Positions 1 through 9,164 are shown, counted from the first letter of the stretch. The stretch: DNA of 64,000 nt from Pseudomonas sp. (GCA_030603065.1 JAUVYN010000008.1:17888-81887); one strand, 5' to 3'. The notes: a model not told the origin generated them from the letters alone. Numbers and translations are program-made.

Positions 1-81
1 CGGGGGCGGCAGGCGGGCTATTCTGCATAAAACCCGGAGGTCTCGCCACGTCCTGCAAGACCAGCCGACGATTGGTGGCGA

Positions 82-966
82 TCAGTCCGCGGCGGCGGAC
101 GCTGCAGGCTCATCGGGAGGGCGTCGGACGGAAAAGTCCCTGGCGCTGAGAACTTCACTGAGAATGCTCTGCTCCAGTTGGCTGCGTTGCCCCGGTCGGG
201 TGGCGACGCGGACCAGTAGCTGAATCTCCCCGGGCGTCGGTACCTGGATGGTCACCCGCGGGTCCACGGAGGGTACCGTCAGGCCGCGCTTCGAACCAAG
301 CCGAGACATATAGCGTCTGGCCTGCTCAAGGTAGGGTGCGCAGTGGCGCACGGCAGACTCGAGAAGCAACTGCTGCGCCGCTGGCCAGTCATCTTCACGC
401 TTGAACGGCACACTGAACACGTGGAATTCGAAATCATCAGCGAAACTTTCGTTTATCACCGGCTCCGAGACGAACAGGGCATTTGGAATTACGATAATCC
501 GCCCTGTACGCTGGTGATGAAGCTTGCCCGGGCCCACTTCGAGGATGGTTGTGGCCAACAGGCTCTGGTCGATCACATCACCCCGAAAGTCCTTGACCTG
601 AATCCGGTCGCCAAGCTTGAACGAGCCTGATCCGCTTTTCAGTAGCGAGCCCGTGAAGCAGAGGATCAGCTCCTTTGTCGCCACTACGAAGGCAACTGCG
701 ATAGCCACTATCGAAAGTGCCAGGGTGCGCAATTCCTCGCCCCAGATCAGCACCAGGCCGAGGAGCAGCAAAAGCAGGAAACCGTTGCGCGAGTTGACCA
801 GCCATTTACCGCGCAGTTCGGGGGACTGCACGTGCCGACGGATGAAGCGCGCGCTCAGTCCGCGCAGCAGAAAGACCGTGATCAGCAGAATGAGTGAGCT
901 GATCAGCAGGCCGATGACTGAATCGGAGAGGACGACTCCCGCAAGAAAAGCCTGAATCTCTGACAT
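82..966 (-). CDS. MscS-family mechanosensitive ion channel
   Basis: A 294-residue small-conductance mechanosensitive channel homologue, expected in the inner membrane to release solutes on hypo-osmotic shock. Hydrophobic helices lie near residues 12-36 and 60-80. They are followed by a pore-type helix rich in Ala, Val and Gly (about 84-110), then the beta-domain signature FKLGDRIQVKDFRGDVID (about 116-133). The C-terminal half is a soluble MscS-like cytoplasmic region ending in a low-complexity Ala-rich tail. It is slightly longer than E. coli MscS (286 residues). The start ATG at 964-966 opens directly into the first helix. The family assignment rests on the TM-plus-beta-domain layout; gating and ion preference cannot be read. 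The 81 bases beyond its stop show no recognisable feature. Confidence 0.85.
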   Translation of the reverse strand: MSEIQAFLAGVVLSDSVIGLLISSLILLITVFLLRGLSARFIRRHVQSPELRGKWLVNSRNGFLLLLLLGLVLIWGEELRTLALSIVAIAVAFVVATKELILCFTGSLLKSGSGSFKLGDRIQVKDFRGDVIDQSLLATTILEVGPGKLHHQRTGRIIVIPNALFVSEPVINESFADDFEFHVFSVPFKREDDWPAAQQLLLESAVRHCAPYLEQARRYMSRLGSKRGLTVPSVDPRVTIQVPTPGEIQLLVRVATRPGQRSQLEQSILSEVLSARDFSVRRPPDEPAASAAAD

Positions 967-1077
967 TCCCGAAGCTACCGGCGATGATTGATGGTCCGGC
1001 CGCAGCCGGGAGGCAAAAGCGTAAGCCTACCACTTTCCGACTGCGGCCGGCTCGCGGGGCCGGCCTCGCGGCGCGCC

Positions 1078-2295
1078 TTACGGTCCCCAGCGGGTCGTGT
1101 CGAGGCATTCGTCGAGTGCTGCGGGCCGCCCGAGCAGATAACCCTGTGCCTTGCTGACTTTCAGTTCCCGCAGTACCGCAAGTTCGGACTCGGTTTCCAC
1201 GCCTTCTGCGACCACCTTGCTGCCGATTTCCTCGGCGAAGCGGATCAACGCGGCGGCCAGCGCGCGGCTGGGTTTGTCCAGGTCGATCTTTTGGATCAGG
1301 CTGGCGTCGAGCTTGATGATGTCCGGGTTGAGTTTGAGAATGTGTCGGAAACTGGCGAAGCCCGCACCTGCATCGTCGACAGCCAGCTTAAGCCCGCGGC
1401 GGCGCAGTCCGGCCAGATGACGTGCTATATCTGCATAGTCCGAGACCGAGGTGTGCTCAGTAACCTCCAGAACGATTCGATTCAGATCATGTCTCTTTAG
1501 AACTTCTTCCAGCCGACCACCGATGATCGTTTCTGGCGACAGGTTGATGGAGATGTAGCTGTCTGCCGGGAAGGCTGCCAGTCCTTCCAGTGCCCTGGCG
1601 ACCAGCATGAGTTCCAGTTCTTCGCCGAGGCCGGCCTGGTGGGCCTCGAAAAACCACTTGTCCGGGGAGCGTTTTGGTTGCGGGTGGAACAGGGCCAGCG
1701 CTTCATGGCCGACCAGACGATTCAGCGCGACGTTGATGATCGGCTGATAGAGAATGCTGAATTGCTGCTCGGCAAGGACTTTCTGCACCCGCTCACGCGC
1801 GCAACGACGGAATTGTTCCTGGGCGCTCCGCCGCTCCAGCACGCGAGCGGCGAAGCCGGCGAAGAGACGCAATGCCGACAGGTCGCGTTGGTTGAGCGTC
1901 TCGTCAGGATGCTGGCTGAAACAGCAGAAGGTGCCGTACACCTCCCCCCCACTGAATCGGATCGGTACGCTGAGGTGAGCGCCCACTGGCAATTCGTGGG
2001 TTGCCGCCAGATGCTGGACGGTTGGCTCCCGCCTGGCGTCATAGATCAGTTCGGGTAGCTTGCCATCGACGACCAACTGACAGTAGCTGGCGTTCAACGG
2101 GTCCCACTGTCCCACCTGTACCGGGCTGAAGCTACGGTCGCTGTCCACGTAGCGAAAGACGCGCCGGCCCTCGTTGAACTCCGACACGAAAGCCACCTGC
2201 ATACCCAGTACCCGGCGTACCGCCTGCAGCATCTCCTGGATCAGCTCGTCTACCGACAAGTCGCCGCCAGGCAGCGTGATGATTGGAATTTCCAT
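1078..2295 (-). CDS. GAF-EAL cyclic-di-GMP phosphodiesterase
   Basis: A 405-residue cytoplasmic protein with an N-terminal GAF-like sensor (about 10-155) and a C-terminal EAL domain (about 165-400) predicted to hydrolyse c-di-GMP to pGpG. All key EAL motifs can be seen: HEALALF, the Asn of INLSPE, EVTEH, DDAGAGFASF, IKLD, EGVET and QGYLLGRP. Catalysis is therefore expected even though the loop reads DDAGAG instead of DDFGTG. There is no GGDEF domain and no membrane segment, so the GAF ligand probably sets activity. It lies between mscS and the selO-linked gene on the same strand, with gaps that allow its own promoter. Ligand and target process are unknown. Confidence 0.9.
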   Translation of the reverse strand: MEIPIITLPGGDLSVDELIQEMLQAVRRVLGMQVAFVSEFNEGRRVFRYVDSDRSFSPVQVGQWDPLNASYCQLVVDGKLPELIYDARREPTVQHLAATHELPVGAHLSVPIRFSGGEVYGTFCCFSQHPDETLNQRDLSALRLFAGFAARVLERRSAQEQFRRCARERVQKVLAEQQFSILYQPIINVALNRLVGHEALALFHPQPKRSPDKWFFEAHQAGLGEELELMLVARALEGLAAFPADSYISINLSPETIIGGRLEEVLKRHDLNRIVLEVTEHTSVSDYADIARHLAGLRRRGLKLAVDDAGAGFASFRHILKLNPDIIKLDASLIQKIDLDKPSRALAAALIRFAEEIGSKVVAEGVETESELAVLRELKVSKAQGYLLGRPAALDECLDTTRWGP

Positions 2296-2333
2296 TCTTG
2301 TTATCTCCTGACAGCCTGGTGGTCAGGGCCGGA

Positions 2334-2940
2334 TCACTCGAGAACCCCTCCGCCTTCGAGTCGCCAGCGACCCAGAGCAGGATTGCCCTGCACGTCTACG
2401 TCCAGGCTGCGTAGCCAGTCCGCGACCATATGGTTTGAATTGTAGCCCAGGGTATAGGGACGGGGATGTGGGATGAAGGAAAGCTGACGCGCCTCACTGA
2501 ACCAGGGTTCGTGGTCGCTTTGCTCGAATTTTGCATCCAGGAAGCGAATCAGTGCGTCGACCTTGTGACGGAACGTCGAATCGATAGATGTTTTCGATGC
2601 CGATTCCAATCTGTGCGGCGAGCGGGCGGCCCGGTTCCTCCGGCCCCAGGCGCTGCCGCCCCAGGCCAGCCTGGCTATTGCGTAGCAGTGCGCGACCTCC
2701 GGAGATGACACCTGTGTCCTCTTCGACATACCAGGCCCAGTCGCCGTAGGCGTAGCGGACCCGGGTGGCATCTGACGAGGTCAGTAACAGACTGCTGTGA
2801 CGACCGTGTTCGAGAAGCTGTACCGTCCGTGTCTCCGCAGCCCCGGTGGGGCCCTGAAGCGTGGCACTGCAGCCTGCGAGCAGGAGGACCGACCAACCCA
2901 GGGCGCACAACCTTCCGGTCAGGTTCCGCAAAAAGTGCAC
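2334..2940 (-). pseudogene. Frameshifted DUF2459-like lipoprotein gene
   Basis: Two overlapping frames together encode one protein. The first (from ATG at 2940) gives a lipoprotein signal ending in LLLAGC, then a domain with HGRHSS, YAYGDWAWYVEEDTG and IENIYRFDVP. It runs into junk near 2560 and stops at 2494. The second frame continues sensibly from about 2570 with DALIRFLDAKFEQ, then LGYNSNHMVADWLRSL, stopping at 2334. The join needs a one-base deletion or two-base insertion at about 2555-2590. The pattern resembles DUF2459 proteins, whose function is unknown. The start overlaps the end of selO by 22 bases, so the two would be co-transcribed. Either a real pseudogene or a sequencing error is possible. 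Confidence 0.7.
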
Positions 2941-4400
2941 AGTACCTCCTCGCCTGCAGCCGGGGGCGTGGCATAGCGAGCATCCTCCGGCTCGTAGTCG
3001 AAAGGCCTTGCCAGCCGGTCTGCCAAGCGATGAAAAGGTTGGACGTTACCGCAGTCTACGGCCGCGCGAATCACCTCTTCAACCAGATGATTGCGGGGTA
3101 TGAACGCCGGGTTCAGGGCAAGCATCCGGGCCTGGCGTTGCGCTGCATCGGGCGCCGCGATTTCAAGCTGCCGCAGCCAGCGTTCCAGCCATGGGGTGAA
3201 GGGCTCGGCGAGCTCGATCAGGTCGGCTACGCTGTGCCCGAGGGCCGGTCCCGCCAGCTCAGCCAGTCGACGGAAAGTCAGGGTGTGGTCGCTACGCTGG
3301 GTCGTCATCAGCTTCAGCAGGTCGTCTACCAGCTCGCGGGCTGCTTGGTCAGCGATCGGGAACCCCAGCTTGGCGGCCATCAGTTCGGCATGCGCGTCCT
3401 GATAAAGACCCACGTATTCGTCGATGGCGCTTTGGGCAAGGCCTACCGCTGTGTCCTGGTCCTGATCTATCAGCGGCAGCAGGACACGAGCGAGCCAGGC
3501 CAGATTCCATTGCCCTATGCCGGGCTGGTTGGCATAGGCGTAGCGCCCGCCGGTGTCGATCGAACTGTAGACCGTCGCTGGATCGTGCCTGTCCATGAAG
3601 GCACAGGGGCCGTAGTCGATGGTCTCGCCGGAAATGAGCATGTTGTCGGTGTTCATCACGCCGTGGATGAAGCCCAGTTGCATCCACTGGGCAATCAGTC
3701 TGGCCTGCCGCCGGATTACCGCGCGCAGCAGTTCGAGATATGGGCGCTCGGATTCGAGGCATTCGGGATAATGCCTGGCCAGAACGTGGTCGGCCAGTGC
3801 GCGAACCGCATCGGCGTCGCCCTGGCCAGCGAAGAACTGGAAGGTGCCAATACGAATGTGGCTACTGGCGATACGGGTCAGAATGCCGCCCGGCTGTGGA
3901 GTGTCCCGATAAACCTGCTCGCCAGTGGTTACCGCAGCCAGCGCTCTGGATGTCGGGACCCCAAGCACTGCCATCGCCTCGGCGATCAGGTATTCGCGCA
4001 GTACCGGTCCAAGAGGCGAGCGGCCGTCCCCGCCGCGCGCATAGGGTGTACGGCCGGCACCCTTGAGCTGAAGGTCGTAACGCTGCCCGTCCAGGCCAAT
4101 GATCTCGCCGAGCAAAATCGCACGGCCATCACCCAGACGCGGGTTCCAGCCACCGAACTGGTGGCCAGCATAGGCAGTGGCGATGGGGTCGGAACCCGGC
4201 GCCAGACTGTTGCCGGACAGTACGGCCAGACCCTCGGCGGATTCCAGCCATTCTGCCGACAGGCCCAGTTCGCCGGCCAGCGCATGATTGACGCGAACGA
4301 GCGCCGGGGACCTGACCGGGGTGGGTGCCTGCCTGCTGTAGAAAGCGGCGGGCAGTCGTGAATAGCTGTTGTCGAACCGTGGGCTGGCGTTACGCGACAT
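2919..4400 (-). CDS. selO: Protein adenylyltransferase SelO
   Basis: A 493-residue SelO/YdiU pseudokinase-fold enzyme, close to the E. coli length of 478. SelO proteins transfer AMP from ATP to Ser, Thr or Tyr of target proteins and have been linked to redox homeostasis. Visible signatures are the N-terminal NSYSRLPAAFY, the YAGHQFGGWNPRLGDGRA stretch, LKGAGRTPYARGGDGRSPLG with the nucleotide-binding Lys/Arg, GVMNTDNM (catalytic-loop type) and DYGPCAFMD (metal-binding Asp). The C-terminus ends in a Cys-containing TFCGT, at the position where some eukaryotic homologues carry a selenocysteine. A DUF2459-like lipoprotein gene overlaps its end. Assignment is firm; protein targets are unknown. Confidence 0.95.
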   Translation of the reverse strand: MSRNASPRFDNSYSRLPAAFYSRQAPTPVRSPALVRVNHALAGELGLSAEWLESAEGLAVLSGNSLAPGSDPIATAYAGHQFGGWNPRLGDGRAILLGEIIGLDGQRYDLQLKGAGRTPYARGGDGRSPLGPVLREYLIAEAMAVLGVPTSRALAAVTTGEQVYRDTPQPGGILTRIASSHIRIGTFQFFAGQGDADAVRALADHVLARHYPECLESERPYLELLRAVIRRQARLIAQWMQLGFIHGVMNTDNMLISGETIDYGPCAFMDRHDPATVYSSIDTGGRYAYANQPGIGQWNLAWLARVLLPLIDQDQDTAVGLAQSAIDEYVGLYQDAHAELMAAKLGFPIADQAARELVDDLLKLMTTQRSDHTLTFRRLAELAGPALGHSVADLIELAEPFTPWLERWLRQLEIAAPDAAQRQARMLALNPAFIPRNHLVEEVIRAAVDCGNVQPFHRLADRLARPFDYEPEDARYATPPAAGEEVLCTFCGT

Positions 4401-4467
4401 TATTAGGCTCCGAGCAGGTTAGGATCGCCGGGGAGGGCGACCCTGACGAGAATACCGGAGATTGGTA

Positions 4468-4749
4468 TCAGAGTTGCCCTTCGCAGCGACCGGAGGCACT
4501 GATCAGACGCTGACGCATTTCTGGATCGACTTCCAGCTGGGTACCCATGGCTTCCAGCTCGGCCTGGCTGAACTCGTCAGCCACCTCATCTGCTGCGCAG
4601 CGACAGAAAGCCTGAGCCTGAGGGCTATCAAGATTGGCCATGCACTGTTCGATGAACTGTTCTTGTGCTCCGTCCGGCCAGGAGGCGGCTGTGGCAGGGA
4701 GTGCTACGGCAAGCGGCAGGGCAAGGATCAACAGACGATGCATTTTCAT
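4468..4749 (-). CDS. Small exported protein with four cysteines
   Basis: A 93-residue protein whose ATG at 4747-4749 is preceded by AGGAG at good spacing. An upstream in-frame ATG at 4791 lacks a ribosome site and would put a charged extension before the signal. Residues 1-22 form a signal peptide (KMHRLLILALPLAVALPATA) with likely cleavage after ATA. The mature part is acidic and mostly helical, with FIEQCMANL, FCRCAADEVAD and a Cys near the end (GRCEGQL), so disulfides in the periplasm are likely. The spacing resembles small periplasmic proteins found next to housekeeping genes in pseudomonads. No family can be named and the function is unknown. It lies upstream of nothing obviously related; selO follows in the same direction. 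Confidence 0.75.
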   Translation of the reverse strand: MKMHRLLILALPLAVALPATAASWPDGAQEQFIEQCMANLDSPQAQAFCRCAADEVADEFSQAELEAMGTQLEVDPEMRQRLISASGRCEGQL

Positions 4750-4834
4750 GGAAAACTCCTGATGAGCGGGCGGCCCACGGACGGGCCGCAACTAAACGTC
4801 AGAAAATGCGCAGGCGCTGGAGTTCCCCCGGGGG

Positions 4835-5329
4835 TCAGCGGAGCTTCCGCGGAGAGGGCTTGGTGGCTATGGGAATATCGAGTTCGACGATCCGGGCGCT
4901 GACCCGTGCGCCCTGAACATGGAGCTCGCCCAAGGCCACGGGCAGCTTGAAGCGCCGCCGCCCGGCGCTACCGGGGTTGACCACCAGCACGCCCTGGCGC
5001 CGCTCGACGCCCGGCTTGTGGGAGTGCCCACAGACCAGCACCTGGGCGTCAAGCTCCTCCAGATCGATTTTCAGCTCGGTCAGGTCATGTATGACCAGCA
5101 CTTTTACTTCATCGAAGCTGACCACTGCGCTGTGGGGTAGCGAGTCCGCCCAGTCGCCCCGGTCATTGTTACCACGTACCACGGTCAGGGGCGCAATCCG
5201 TGCGACGGCGTCCAGCGTCGCGGCGTTGGCTATATCACCAGCGTGGATGATGTGGTCGCAGCCCTCCAGGAACTTGCGCGCCTCGGGACGGAGCAGATCG
5301 TGGGTGTCCGAGATCAGGCCGATGCGCAT
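4835..5329 (-). CDS. YfcE-type metallophosphoesterase
   Basis: A 164-residue calcineurin-like phosphoesterase of the YfcE/MJ0936 group. Metal-site motifs appear in the expected order: ISDTHD near residue 6, HAGDI near 31, RGNND near 52 and VCGHSHKPG near 98, followed by the NPGSAGRRR stretch. Relatives hydrolyse phosphodiesters in vitro with a dinuclear metal centre; the physiological substrate is not known. It is a compact single-domain cytoplasmic enzyme of normal length. The start follows an AGGAGCCCACC-type ribosome site. It lies just downstream of the UMF1-type transporter, with a 25-base gap, so the two may be read together, though no functional link is evident. Confidence 0.88.
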   Translation of the reverse strand: MRIGLISDTHDLLRPEARKFLEGCDHIIHAGDIANAATLDAVARIAPLTVVRGNNDRGDWADSLPHSAVVSFDEVKVLVIHDLTELKIDLEELDAQVLVCGHSHKPGVERRQGVLVVNPGSAGRRRFKLPVALGELHVQGARVSARIVELDIPIATKPSPRKLR

Positions 5330-5354
5330 GGTGGGCTCCTTGTTCAGTCTGGAT

Positions 5355-6707
5355 TCATTCTCTGCCCGTCCGGGTCGGCTCGGCCTCCTGCCAGGCTTCA
5401 GCAGCTTCGGCGCCGCGCGCCTCGTTTACCGGCAGCACCGTGATGATGGCGATCACGAAGAGTACCATGCAGAAGACGATGGCATCGGCCAGGCCGAATG
5501 CCAGTTGGACCAGACCCAGACCGAGAATGCCAAACACTGCCGCCAGCTTCGAAGAGGTGCCCCACAGGCCGAAGAATTCGGCGGACTTGCCTAACGGCGT
5601 CAGCACGCCGACCAGGGCCCTTCCGGCAGACTGGGACGAGCCCAGACTGAGCCCTGCCAGGCCCCCGGCGAACAGGAAGATGTACTGAGCCTGCAGCTCG
5701 GCCCCCGTGAGCGCGTTCAGCACGCGGGTGAGCGCGGGTGTCTGCCAGATGGCCAGGATCGCGGCCAGCCAGAGTGCCAGGGTAATCAGATAGGTGGCAC
5801 GGGCGCCCAGGCGACTCTGCAGGGCACCGAAGGCGAAGGCGCCGAAGGCTGCAGTCAGTTGCACGGTGATGAACATGTAGACCCGCACCGATTCGCTCCA
5901 GCCGATCACCTGTGCGCCGTATATGAAGGAGAAGGCGATGATGATGTAAATGCCCGCCATGGCGAAGAAGATCGAGACAAGCAGGGCGCGCAGATCACGA
6001 AAGTGGCGGGTTTCGTGTAGTGTCGTGCTCAGTCGTCCCAGGCCGATGCGAAGCAGCGTCTGCCCTGCCGGAACGGCTCTGGGAACCCCCCGTTCACGCA
6101 CCCAGAGAAAGGTGGGAATCGCCGCGAGCAGGAAGAAACCGGCGGCGAAAGGGCCGACCCAGCGGATGGTGTCGTAGTTCTCGAAGCTCACCTCGCCGAG
6201 AAAAAACAGCGTGAAGGCGGTGGCTATCAGGCCCCCGATGTAACCCACGCCCCAGCCCAGGCCGGAGATCCAGCCGAGCGCCTTGCGCGGCCCCAGGTCG
6301 GGGAGGAAACTGGCGATGAAGCCTTCGCCGATGGAGTAGGCGAAGTTGGACAGGATGATCAGAACCATCGCCGGCACTATCCACCCCGGTTCGACGAAGT
6401 ACAGCAATGCCGTGGTGATCACTGTCAGCAGATAGCTGATGAACAGGAAGCGCTTGCGACTGGCGGAGTAGTCCATCACTGCGCCGCACACCGGATTCGA
6501 TACCACCACCATCAGGTAGCTGACCGCCAACGCGACGCTCCAGAGAAGGTTGCCCAGTCGGTAGTCCGGCGCGTCGCCGACGATGATTCGGGTGAACAGG
6601 TCGCCGAAGATCACCGTGATGATCAGCAGCGTATACCCCTGGTTGGCGAAATCGAACATGGCCCAGCCGAAGATCTCGCGCTTCGGGGCAAGCGGGGTGT
6701 TCTGCAT
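5355..6707 (-). CDS. UMF1-family MFS transporter
   Basis: A 450-residue polytopic membrane protein with about twelve hydrophobic segments, related to the UMF1/Atg22-like branch of the major facilitator superfamily. The typical opening (REIFGWAMFDFANQGYTLL) and the internal ASFLPDLGPRKALGWISGLG loop are diagnostic of this branch. Members are thought to export amino acids or other small metabolites, but the substrate here is unknown. The ATG at 6705-6707 is preferred because GGGAG sits five bases upstream. An alternative ATG at 6725 would overlap the stop of the preceding antiporter gene (ATGA) and add six residues. Either way the gene follows that antiporter closely and is likely co-transcribed with it. 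Confidence 0.87.
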   Translation of the reverse strand: MQNTPLAPKREIFGWAMFDFANQGYTLLIITVIFGDLFTRIIVGDAPDYRLGNLLWSVALAVSYLMVVVSNPVCGAVMDYSASRKRFLFISYLLTVITTALLYFVEPGWIVPAMVLIILSNFAYSIGEGFIASFLPDLGPRKALGWISGLGWGVGYIGGLIATAFTLFFLGEVSFENYDTIRWVGPFAAGFFLLAAIPTFLWVRERGVPRAVPAGQTLLRIGLGRLSTTLHETRHFRDLRALLVSIFFAMAGIYIIIAFSFIYGAQVIGWSESVRVYMFITVQLTAAFGAFAFGALQSRLGARATYLITLALWLAAILAIWQTPALTRVLNALTGAELQAQYIFLFAGGLAGLSLGSSQSAGRALVGVLTPLGKSAEFFGLWGTSSKLAAVFGILGLGLVQLAFGLADAIVFCMVLFVIAIITVLPVNEARGAEAAEAWQEAEPTRTGRE

Positions 6708-6721
6708 GACTGCTCCCTGAT

Positions 6722-8005
6722 TCATTCCTGATGGCGCCGTTGGTATGGGCGCACGCTGAGTCCGTGAAGGATGCTGCTGACCAGTATCACTGCCGCCGTG
6801 GCGACAAACAAAGTCCGGGCCAGATCATCATCCAAACCGTGGTTGATTGCATAGCCCAGATAGTAGATCGAGCCGATTCCACGTAGTCCGAACCAGGCCC
6901 AGTACAGCCGGTCACTGTGGTTGAAAGCGCCAGAAGCGGTCGCCAGCAGCGTCAGTGTCGGGCGGATGACGAGTATGAGCAGCAGCGCGAAGACCAGCAG
7001 TGGCCAGCCCAGCGCAGCGAAATCGTCCCAGCGCAGCAGTGCCCCCAATGCAACCAGCACGCTGACCTTGACCAGCTCGTCGATTGACTCGGTGAAATCG
7101 GCGAACAGTTCCAGCCGATCCCAGTCACGTGCCATCACCTGGCGAAACCCCAGGCCGGCGGTGAACGCGGCAAGAAAGCCGTAGCCACCCAGCGCTTCGA
7201 CCAGCCCATAGGTCGCCAGCAGCAGCCCCAGCGGAGTGAAGTGGCGCCACCGTTTGCCGCTGCGCGGCAGCAGTTGCAGATACAGCCGTCCGGTCAGCCG
7301 GCCAAGGACCAACCCGGCAGGCAGCGCCAGGGCAATCGCGTAAAACAGGTCACGAATGGCCCAGAACAGAATCCATTCCTGCCACTGGCCGGCGTTCCAG
7401 GTCAAATACAGCCCCAGATAGACAAAGGGAAAGGCGAACCCGTCGTTCAGCCCCGACTCGCTGGACAGGCCGAATCGGTGTTCCGCTTCGTCAGCCAGTT
7501 CGTGCTCCTCAAGTGGTCCGGCAAGGATCGGATCAGTAGGGGCAAGCACCGCCCCGAGCAATAATGCAGGCCCCAGCGCCAGGCCCAAAAGCAGGTGTCC
7601 GGACAGCGCCACCGCAGCGATCGTCAAAGGCATTACCAGCAGGATCAGACGCGCCGTCGAACGCCAGGCGTTCCAGCTCAGTGGGCGCCCTATGCGAATT
7701 CCGATCACCATCAGGCTGATGATCACGCCAAGCTCCGCCAGGCGCTCCAGTACCGGCATGGCATCGAGTGGGTCGCCCGGCGCCAGATCGAGGAGGAGTG
7801 GACCGGCCAGCAGACCCAGCGCCAGGTAAACGAAGGTGGTATTGAGATTGAGTCGGTCCAGAAGCGGCTTGCCGAAGGCGGTCAGCAGCAGGCCAAGCCC
7901 GATACCGACCAACAGCAGGTCATAACCCTCGAACAGGCGCAGGCCGATTCGCAGTTCTTCCATAGCAGCAGGCGGCCCTTGGCAGTTGACGGACGGAACA
8001 GGCAC
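6722..8005 (-). CDS. CPA1-type cation/proton antiporter
   Basis: A 427-residue inner-membrane protein with about twelve hydrophobic helices, matching the NhaP/CPA1 Na+(K+)/H+ antiporter fold. The conserved proton/cation site appears as APTDPILA and then SSESGLNDGFAFPFVYL, with the acidic residues expected for electroneutral exchange. A later GLRGIGSIYYL helix matches the conserved Arg helix of the family. There is no C-terminal TrkA or CBS domain, so it is the short form. The start is a GTG at 8005 with GAGGA just upstream; an ATG 14 codons inside is possible but has a poorer ribosome site. It probably supports pH and Na+ homeostasis. It is likely co-transcribed with the downstream MFS gene. 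Confidence 0.88.
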   Translation of the reverse strand: MPVPSVNCQGPPAAMEELRIGLRLFEGYDLLLVGIGLGLLLTAFGKPLLDRLNLNTTFVYLALGLLAGPLLLDLAPGDPLDAMPVLERLAELGVIISLMVIGIRIGRPLSWNAWRSTARLILLVMPLTIAAVALSGHLLLGLALGPALLLGAVLAPTDPILAGPLEEHELADEAEHRFGLSSESGLNDGFAFPFVYLGLYLTWNAGQWQEWILFWAIRDLFYAIALALPAGLVLGRLTGRLYLQLLPRSGKRWRHFTPLGLLLATYGLVEALGGYGFLAAFTAGLGFRQVMARDWDRLELFADFTESIDELVKVSVLVALGALLRWDDFAALGWPLLVFALLLILVIRPTLTLLATASGAFNHSDRLYWAWFGLRGIGSIYYLGYAINHGLDDDLARTLFVATAAVILVSSILHGLSVRPYQRRHQE

Positions 8006-8052
8006 CGTTCCTCTGAGCTTATGCTGCCGTGGGAGTTCCTAGGCTGTTCGGG

Positions 8053-8373
8053 TCAACCTCGTTGCGGGGCTGGCCGGACGACCCACTCGGGGTCTTCGAA
8101 CTCGCCCAGTGGGCGTATCTCGCAAAAGGGCGCAGCGCTGCGAATGATCTCGGCTACCCTGTCGTCGTGGCGGGATTCGGCCGCGTCACGGCTCGCCTTG
8201 CTGTCCCAATGGGCGATCGCGATGAGGGTTCGCGAGTCACCAATCTTGCGATGCAGTTCGGTGCCCAGCGCACCGGGTGCACGCTGGATCAGCTCGCTCG
8301 CGCGGACCCAGGCATCAGCGTAGTCCTCTGCCCGATAACCCTCCTTGATGTGAACTTCGAAGATGTATTTCAT
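8053..8373 (-). CDS. Antibiotic biosynthesis monooxygenase-like protein
   Basis: A 106-residue small alpha+beta protein of the ABM/dimeric ferredoxin-like fold. It opens with MKYIFEVHIKEGY and contains the family-typical ELHRKIGDSRTLIAIAHWDS strand-helix pattern. ABM-fold proteins include quinol monooxygenases, haem-degrading enzymes and proteins of unknown role; no catalytic assignment can be made. The ATG at 8371-8373 has GGGAGG nine bases upstream and is clearly better than the longer frame starting at 8475. It is divergent from the DsbA-like gene at 8517, leaving about 140 bases between them for two promoters. It is not obviously part of an operon with the antiporter gene, whose GTG lies 48 bases beyond its stop. 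Confidence 0.7.
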   Translation of the reverse strand: MKYIFEVHIKEGYRAEDYADAWVRASELIQRAPGALGTELHRKIGDSRTLIAIAHWDSKASRDAAESRHDDRVAEIIRSAAPFCEIRPLGEFEDPEWVVRPAPQRG

Positions 8374-8516
8374 TGAAACCTCCCGTTTGGCATGAGCGTA
8401 GGGCCCGCGGCTGTTCAGCAGAGGGCGACTCGGGCGGCAAGTTCCGCGACAATCCGGCTTGTGCTGTTCTGCCAAGGGTATAGGCTATGCCCATTCCAAG
8501 CCAACGGGAGCCAATC

Positions 8517-9164
8517 ATGCAACACATTCGGATCGATATCGTTTCCGACATCGCCTGCCCCTGGTGCGCCATCGGCTACGCCCGCCTCGAGCAGGCACTG
8601 CAGCAGCTCGAGGGCGAGCTTCAGGCCGACGTGCAGTGGCGCGCCTTCGAGCTCAACCCTGACCCGGCGGCGCCGAAGCTGCCGATTCTCGAAGCACTCA
8701 GCCGCAAGTATGGCCGCAGTCCTGCTGAAATGGAGGTGGCGCAGCGCAACATGATGAAGATCGCCGAAGGTCTGGGGCTGGACTTTTCCCGTATGCAGGA
8801 GCGCTATACCGCCAACACCTTCGATGCGCATCGACTGGTCAAGTGGGCCGCTGCTCAGGGGCGAGCGACCTCCATGAAGATGGCCTGTTTCGATGCCTAT
8901 TTTGGTAAGGCTGCCGACGTCTCCGACCCAGAGGTTCTGCTCGACTGCGTTGCTGCAGCCGGGCTTGACGTGGAGCAGGCCCGTCGCGTTCTGACGTCGG
9001 ATGCCCATGCCAACGAGGTTCGCAGTGACCAGGCCCACTACCAGCAAGCGGGGGTTTCCGCGGTGCCGGCGTTCATCCTCGCGCAGCGTTATCTGATTTC
9101 CGGGGCGCAGGAGTCGGCCGCTCTGGTCGACGCCCTGCGCCAGGTGGCGGCGGAGACGCGCTGA
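8517..9164 (+). CDS. DsbA-family FrnE-like oxidoreductase
   Basis: A 215-residue thioredoxin-fold protein of the FrnE/2-hydroxychromene-2-carboxylate isomerase-like branch. The active-site CPWC lies at residues 14-17, after the first beta strand (IDIVSDIACPWC). The helical insert includes the FNP-like FELNPD motif and the GLDFSRMQERYTANTFDAHRL stretch typical of FrnE. The cis-Pro loop is GVSAVPAFIL near residue 180. There is no signal peptide, so it is a cytoplasmic thiol-disulfide protein; FrnE of Deinococcus is linked to oxidative-stress tolerance. The ATG at 8517 has GGGAG upstream and is chosen over one ten codons earlier. It overlaps the next gene by one base (TGATG), indicating coupling. 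Confidence 0.87.
   Translation: MQHIRIDIVSDIACPWCAIGYARLEQALQQLEGELQADVQWRAFELNPDPAAPKLPILEALSRKYGRSPAEMEVAQRNMMKIAEGLGLDFSRMQERYTANTFDAHRLVKWAAAQGRATSMKMACFDAYFGKAADVSDPEVLLDCVAAAGLDVEQARRVLTSDAHANEVRSDQAHYQQAGVSAVPAFILAQRYLISGAQESAALVDALRQVAAETR

Noticed and set aside
1041-1077. GGCCGGC/GCCGGCC hairpin after the GAF-EAL gene as terminator
   Set aside because: The stem is GC-rich but there is no T-run on either strand, and such stems are common by chance at this base composition.
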